From assembly GCF_002879645.1 (NCBI RefSeq), contig NZ_PNRE01000093.1:1-46428 (forward strand): a DNA stretch of 46,428 nt, written 5' to 3'. Positions within the stretch are counted from its first letter, which is position 1. Each line of letters starts with the position of its first letter. This document shows, piece after piece, positions 41,350 through 46,428 of this stretch. The notes under the pieces are model-generated. The model was not told the origin of the DNA. It did no database searches and was given only the letters and a program-made list of their open reading frames with translations. A program made the translations under genes and the position numbers. Source of the DNA: Halomonas heilongjiangensis. GTDB lineage: Bacteria > Pseudomonadota > Gammaproteobacteria > Pseudomonadales > Halomonadaceae.

Positions 41350-42246
41350 TCATGACGCGCCGGAATGCACGTGGGCGAACACCACGGCCAGTACCACCGG
41401 TATCACCACCAGGCTGCCCAGGTTGCCGATCAGCACGAGCGAAGCCACCTTGTGCGGCTCCTGACGGTACTGCTCGGCCACCAGATAGTTGAGCACCGCC
41501 GGCGGTAGTGCGGCAAACACCCACAGTGCCGCGGCCTGGAGTCCATCGAGGCCGAGCAGCCACACCAGCGGCGCCGCCAGCACCAGGCCGGAGAACGGAC
41601 AGAGCAGGGCACCGAGCAACCCGGTCTTCCAGTCGCCGAAGTCGATGTCCAGCATCCTCACCCCCAGGGCGAAGAGCAGCAGCGGAATGCAGACCCCTCC
41701 CAGCATGTGCAGCGCCTCCAGCAGCCAGCCCGGCAACGGCACACCCGCCAGGTTGACGCCCAGGCCGGCGATGCTGGCCAGCACGATGGGCATCCGCAGC
41801 AGTCGCCAGAGCGGCGTCTGCGGGCTGAGCATGTAGAGCCCCACCGAGAAGTGCAGCAGCATCTCGACGATGAACAACACCACCGCCGCCGGTAGCGCCG
41901 CCTCGCCGAAGGCCAGCAGCAACAGCGGGATCCCCATGTTGCCCGAGTTGTTGAACATCATCGGCGGCAGGAAGGTCTTCGGCTCCAGACGCAACCATTT
42001 CACCAGCGGCCAGAGCAGCAACCCCGACCCCAGCACCACCACCGCCCCGGCCAGGGCCAGGCCGACATACTCCTCCAGCGGTGCCTGCCCGTCGGCGAGC
42101 ACCGCGAATACCAGCATGGGCACGAACAGCTCCATGTTGAGGGTATTCATGCCGCGAATATCGGGGGTGCGGTAGCGACCGTAGAGGGTCCCACAGCCGG
42201 CGATCAGGAATACCGGCAGCAGGGTGGCGAGGATCTGGGCCGTCAT
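41350..42246 (-). CDS. AEC-family transporter (auxin efflux carrier type)
   Basis: This 298-residue inner-membrane protein has about ten hydrophobic segments and the AEC pattern: LLPVFLIAGCGTLYGRY at the start, the Asn-rich MMFNNSGNMGIPLLLLAFG and a C-terminal LPPAVLNYLVAEQY. Members export or exchange organic acids such as malate; the substrate here is unknown. Met at 42246 starts right before the first membrane segment; a GTG 13 codons upstream (42285) is possible, and neither has a strong Shine-Dalgarno. It is divergent from hisC. Confidence 0.85.
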   Translation of the reverse strand: MTAQILATLLPVFLIAGCGTLYGRYRTPDIRGMNTLNMELFVPMLVFAVLADGQAPLEEYVGLALAGAVVVLGSGLLLWPLVKWLRLEPKTFLPPMMFNNSGNMGIPLLLLAFGEAALPAAVVLFIVEMLLHFSVGLYMLSPQTPLWRLLRMPIVLASIAGLGVNLAGVPLPGWLLEALHMLGGVCIPLLLFALGVRMLDIDFGDWKTGLLGALLCPFSGLVLAAPLVWLLGLDGLQAAALWVFAALPPAVLNYLVAEQYRQEPHKVASLVLIGNLGSLVVIPVVLAVVFAHVHSGAS

Positions 42247-42375
42247 GTTGGGATCCAGTGGATTCGGATACGCGAAAATGGGCACCAGCCTAGCATGCCG
42301 GCGGCTTGCGCGGTCACGCTGCGCGCGTCACCATGACTGGAGTCCATCCAACCCGAGCCACCCGAGCGAGTGACC

Positions 42376-43431
42376 ATGAGCAAGTTCTGGAGCCCCGTGG
42401 TTCGCGAACTGACGCCCTATGTACCCGGCGAGCAGCCCCGTGAACGCCTGATCAAGCTGAACACCAACGAGAATCCCTACCCCCCGGCACCCGGCGTCGG
42501 GGCGGTGCTGCGCGACTTCCCCACGGACCATCTGCGGCTCTACCCCGATCCCGAGTCACGAGCCCTGCGCCAGGCGCTTGCTCGAGAGCTCGGCGTGACG
42601 GTGGAGGAAGTCTTCGTCGGCAATGGCTCCGATGAAGTCCTCGCGCTGGCCTTCCACGCCTTCTTCTGTCAGGCAAGGCCGTTGGCGATGCCCGACATCA
42701 CCTACAGCTTCTATCCCGTCTACTGCAGACTGTATGGCATCGAGCGCCGCACCCACGCCCTCGACGACCAGTGGCAGGTGGACCTGGAGGCCTTCGGCCC
42801 CGACTGCGGCGGCGTGATCTTCGCCAATCCCAATGCCCCCACCGGCCATGGCCATGGCCGCGACGCCATTGCCGGGCTGCTCGAGCGCGTCACCGAGTCG
42901 GTGGTGCTGGTGGACGAGGCCTATGTGGATTTCGGCGGCGAGAGCGCCGTGCCGCTGGTCGCGCGTTACCCCAACCTGCTGGTCACCGGCACCTTCTCCA
43001 AATCACGCAGCCTGGCTGGGATACGCCTGGGCTACGCGGTGGGCTCACCCGAGCTGATCGAGGGGCTCGAGCGCGTCAAGGACTCCTTCAACTCCTACCC
43101 CATCGACAGCCTGGCCAGCGCCATCGGCATTGCCGCACTGGAAGACAGGGAGCACTTCGAGGCTTGCCGCGAGAAGGTGATCACCACCCGGGAGCGGACG
43201 CGACGGCGCCTGGCAGATCTCGGCTTCGAGGCACTACCATCGCAGACCAACTTCATCCTGGCGCGCCATTCCGAATTCGACGCCGCCCAGCTGTTTGTCG
43301 GGCTGCGCGAGCGCGGCATTCTGGTACGCCACTTCGGCAGCGACGCCCTGCGTGACTTCCTGCGTATCTCCATCGGCACCGAGGACGAGATGAACAGCCT
43401 GATCGAGACCCTGGAAACTTTCTGCCGCTGA
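42376..43431 (+). CDS. hisC: Histidinol-phosphate aminotransferase
   Basis: This 351-residue PLP enzyme (fold type I) forms histidinol phosphate from imidazole-acetol phosphate and glutamate. The PLP Lys209 is in TFSKSRSLAGIRLGY. LNTNENPYPPAP, FVGNGSDEVL and IFANPNAPTG are typical of HisC. It lies about 7.5 kb from hisBHAF, so it is either the sole HisC at a separate site or a second copy; relatives may act on aromatic amino acids. ATG at 42376 was preferred to an in-frame GTG two codons earlier. Confidence 0.92.
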   Translation: MSKFWSPVVRELTPYVPGEQPRERLIKLNTNENPYPPAPGVGAVLRDFPTDHLRLYPDPESRALRQALARELGVTVEEVFVGNGSDEVLALAFHAFFCQARPLAMPDITYSFYPVYCRLYGIERRTHALDDQWQVDLEAFGPDCGGVIFANPNAPTGHGHGRDAIAGLLERVTESVVLVDEAYVDFGGESAVPLVARYPNLLVTGTFSKSRSLAGIRLGYAVGSPELIEGLERVKDSFNSYPIDSLASAIGIAALEDREHFEACREKVITTRERTRRRLADLGFEALPSQTNFILARHSEFDAAQLFVGLRERGILVRHFGSDALRDFLRISIGTEDEMNSLIETLETFCR

Positions 43432-43437
43432 GGCCAG

Positions 43438-43473
43438 GACGGCAGCCGGTCGGCATGACCGGCTACCGCCGTC
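43438..43473. terminator. Hairpin between convergent hisC and the solute-binding protein gene
   Basis: GACGGC-AGCCGGTC (43438-43451) pairs with GACCGGCT (43457-43464) and GCCGTC (43468-43473), with a 3-base bulge. It fills the whole gap between the two stops and could terminate both transcripts. Confidence 0.6.
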
Positions 43474-44271
43474 TCATCGCCAACGCTCGGTAATCCGGCG
43501 ATACTCCCCCGACTCCCGAATGAGGTCGAAGCCAGTATCGAAGTCGCGCAATAGCTGCTCGGTGGTCGGGTTGTCCCGCAGGCCGACCACATACTCCTTG
43601 CTGGAGCCGAACTCCGGCAGCTTCTCGAACCGATCCTGCAGGCCCATTTCCTTGAGCACGTAGTCCCAGTTCGTTTCGTACCCCGCAAAACCATCCAGGC
43701 GCTGCCGCTCCAGCATGCGGAACCCCTGTTCGATACTGTCCAGGGGATACTTCGAGATCCCTTCCTGCACGGCCCAGGCATCGCCAAAGTTGTAGCCGCG
43801 CACCATGCCGATGGTCATGCCATCCAGGGACGACAGGCCTTGCCAGTCGATCTCCGTCTCCGGGTTGATGTAGACACGGAAGGCTGCATCGTTGATGGGC
43901 GAACGGGAATAGGAGAAGTAGGCCAGTCGCTCCGTGTTCATGCCGGTCGGATACAGCAGGTCCACGCGACCTTCCTTGACGCTGGCCATTGCCCTGGCCC
44001 AGTGGGTGACGACCAGTTCAATGGTATAGCCTTGAGCATGGAAGCTCTCGCGCAGGATGTCCCAGCTGTAGCCCTGGAATCCGACCGCATCGGAGCCGGG
44101 CGGCACCACCACTTCAGCATAGCGAGGCGCCCTATCCTCCTTGTAGAAGCCATAGGGAGGGTAGTCGAAGAGCGTGGCGATCCGCACACGCTTGTCCGCT
44201 GCCGCATGGCCCATGCCCCCGGGCATCAGCACGAACACAACCGTCAGCACTAACCAGCGTTGCCATGCCAT
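43474..44271 (-). CDS. Family 3 extracellular solute-binding protein
   Basis: This 265-residue secreted protein has a signal peptide (about 1-25) and a SBP_bac_3 fold: VRIATLFDYPPYGFY, GFQGYSWDILRESFHAQGY, LVVTHWARAMASVKEGRVDLLYP (in part RAMASVKEGRVDLLYP) and a C-terminal LIRESGEYRRITERW. Such proteins feed polar amino-acid ABC systems or serve as sensors; no permease or ATPase is next to it, so it is an orphan. Residues that bind the amino-acid carboxylate and amine are not obvious, so the ligand may not be an amino acid. Confidence 0.85.
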   Translation of the reverse strand: MAWQRWLVLTVVFVLMPGGMGHAAADKRVRIATLFDYPPYGFYKEDRAPRYAEVVVPPGSDAVGFQGYSWDILRESFHAQGYTIELVVTHWARAMASVKEGRVDLLYPTGMNTERLAYFSYSRSPINDAAFRVYINPETEIDWQGLSSLDGMTIGMVRGYNFGDAWAVQEGISKYPLDSIEQGFRMLERQRLDGFAGYETNWDYVLKEMGLQDRFEKLPEFGSSKEYVVGLRDNPTTEQLLRDFDTGFDLIRESGEYRRITERWR

Positions 44272-44379
44272 GGTAGGCCTCCCGACACCTGCAGTGGCTC
44301 ACAGCATAGACCCTGAGCAGGCCCTGGTAATCGTGATCGTTCAACCTTTCTCACCGGCTGCCACAGCCGCAGAACGAGG

Positions 44380-44411
44380 AAAGCCCCGGATTCATTCGAA
44401 TCCGGGGCTTT
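44380..44411 (-). terminator. Distal terminator of the rRNA operon
   Basis: A perfect 14-bp stem (44380-44393 with 44398-44411) with a 4-base loop, ending in TTT on the minus strand. It follows the 5S-like relic and backs up the first terminator. Confidence 0.75.
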
Positions 44412-44420
44412 CGGTATAGA

Positions 44421-44467
44421 TGCCTGACGACCCGGGCGGCGCTCCGCTACTCTCCATGGGAGCCCCC
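44421..44467 (-). pseudogene. Relic of the 3' end of a 5S rRNA gene
   Basis: On the minus strand the order TGGGGGCTCCCATG, GAGAGTAG, then TCGTCAGGCAT mirrors the 3' end of the true 5S gene (TGGGGTCTCCCCATG, GAGAGTAG, TCGTCAGGCAT), with a GC-rich insertion before the last block. The 5' two thirds of the 5S are missing. It sits 90 bases downstream of the intact 5S end, between two similar terminators, as if a 5S-plus-terminator unit had been duplicated and then decayed. Confidence 0.65.
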
Positions 44468-44475
44468 AAAACGGC

Positions 44476-44502
44476 GAAGCCCCGACCAATGGCCGGGGCT
44501 TC
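44476..44502 (-). terminator. First terminator of the rRNA operon
   Basis: GAAGCCCCG (44476-44484) pairs with CGGGGCTTC (44494-44502), and the stem extends by CC/GG inside. It begins about 10 bases after the 5S 3' end; GCCGTTTT follows on the minus strand. Confidence 0.75.
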
Positions 44503-44511
44503 TGAATAAAT

Positions 44512-44628
44512 GCCTGACGATGACCTACTCTCGCATGGGGAGACCCCACACTACCATCGGCGCTGAGCGGTTTCACTACTGAGTTCGGCATGGGATCAGG
44601 TGGTTCCCGCTCGCTATGGTCGTCAGGC
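44512..44628 (-). rRNA. rrf: 5S ribosomal RNA
   Basis: The minus strand reads GCCTGACGACCATAGCGAGC... and ends ...GTCGTCAGGC, whose ends pair to form helix I. It contains the conserved CCCATGCCGAACTCAG and GCGCCGATGGTAGTGTGGGG segments. The length of about 117-120 bases is normal; the exact ends may differ by one to three bases. Confidence 0.96.
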
Positions 44629-44710
44629 GAAAAACGTATGAATCATGCTGGCGCGATCGTCTCGGCGTATCCGCAATCGTCTGCGATCACAGACCTCTTG
44701 GGTGTTATAT

Positions 44711-46428
<1,718 letters not shown>

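Overview
The window is GC-rich, densely coded bacterial DNA of ordinary gammaproteobacterial chromosome character. A halophile related to Halomonas/Chromohalobacter is the best fit. This is inferred from an ectoine hydroxylase (ectD) lying apart from any ectABC genes, from gene orders of the Pseudomonas/Halomonas type (polA next to a DUF2782 gene and thrB; asmA-mutY-yggX; hisB-hisH-hisA-hisF), and from 23S/5S rRNA of gammaproteobacterial type. No phage, plasmid, CRISPR array or complete insertion sequence is visible.

Layout. 1-6500 holds the tail of an unidentified gene, dps, rmuC, a small histidine-rich secreted protein, pepD and tmcA. 6500-9910 is a complete TRAP transporter (dctP-dctQ-dctM) ending in a strong hairpin. 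9960-14103 is a ferric-iron-type ABC importer split over three transcription units: permease (+), ATPase (-, overlapping the permease gene tail to tail) and binding protein (+, with a Fur-box-like sequence in front). 14141-18833 begins with a short IS3-like terminal relic, followed by a LysR regulator divergent from a translationally coupled operon of an NCS2 nucleobase permease, a metal-dependent amidohydrolase and a TSUP exporter. 18856-25088 is polA, a DUF2782 gene, thrB and speA. 25169-27480 is a fumarylacetoacetase-family hydrolase, ectD with a structured leader, and a tRNA Phe-Gln-Thr cluster with its own promoter and terminator. 27524-31816 is yggX, mutY, asmA and a PanZ-like GNAT gene. 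31899-35437 is hisBHAF followed by a small outer-membrane-type protein. 35441-41240 holds yjaG, an alkyltransferase-like gene, a glutamine-amidotransferase-like gene lacking its nucleophile, the selenium pair mnmH-selD, radA and an NlpE-like lipoprotein. 41350-44271 is an AEC permease, hisC and a family-3 solute-binding protein. The window ends in the 3' part of an rRNA operon on the minus strand (23S, 5S, terminator, 5S-like relic, second terminator).

Most of the content is housekeeping. The least explained parts are the LysR/NCS2/amidohydrolase/TSUP operon with two phased LysR-type sites, the amidohydrolase of unknown substrate within it, the glutamine-amidotransferase homologue with Gly at the catalytic Cys, an MnmH with an altered P-loop, the stem-loop-rich ectD leader, and the 5S-like relic between two rRNA terminators. 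I did not find a convincing wholly new system; the LysR operon is the nearest candidate.
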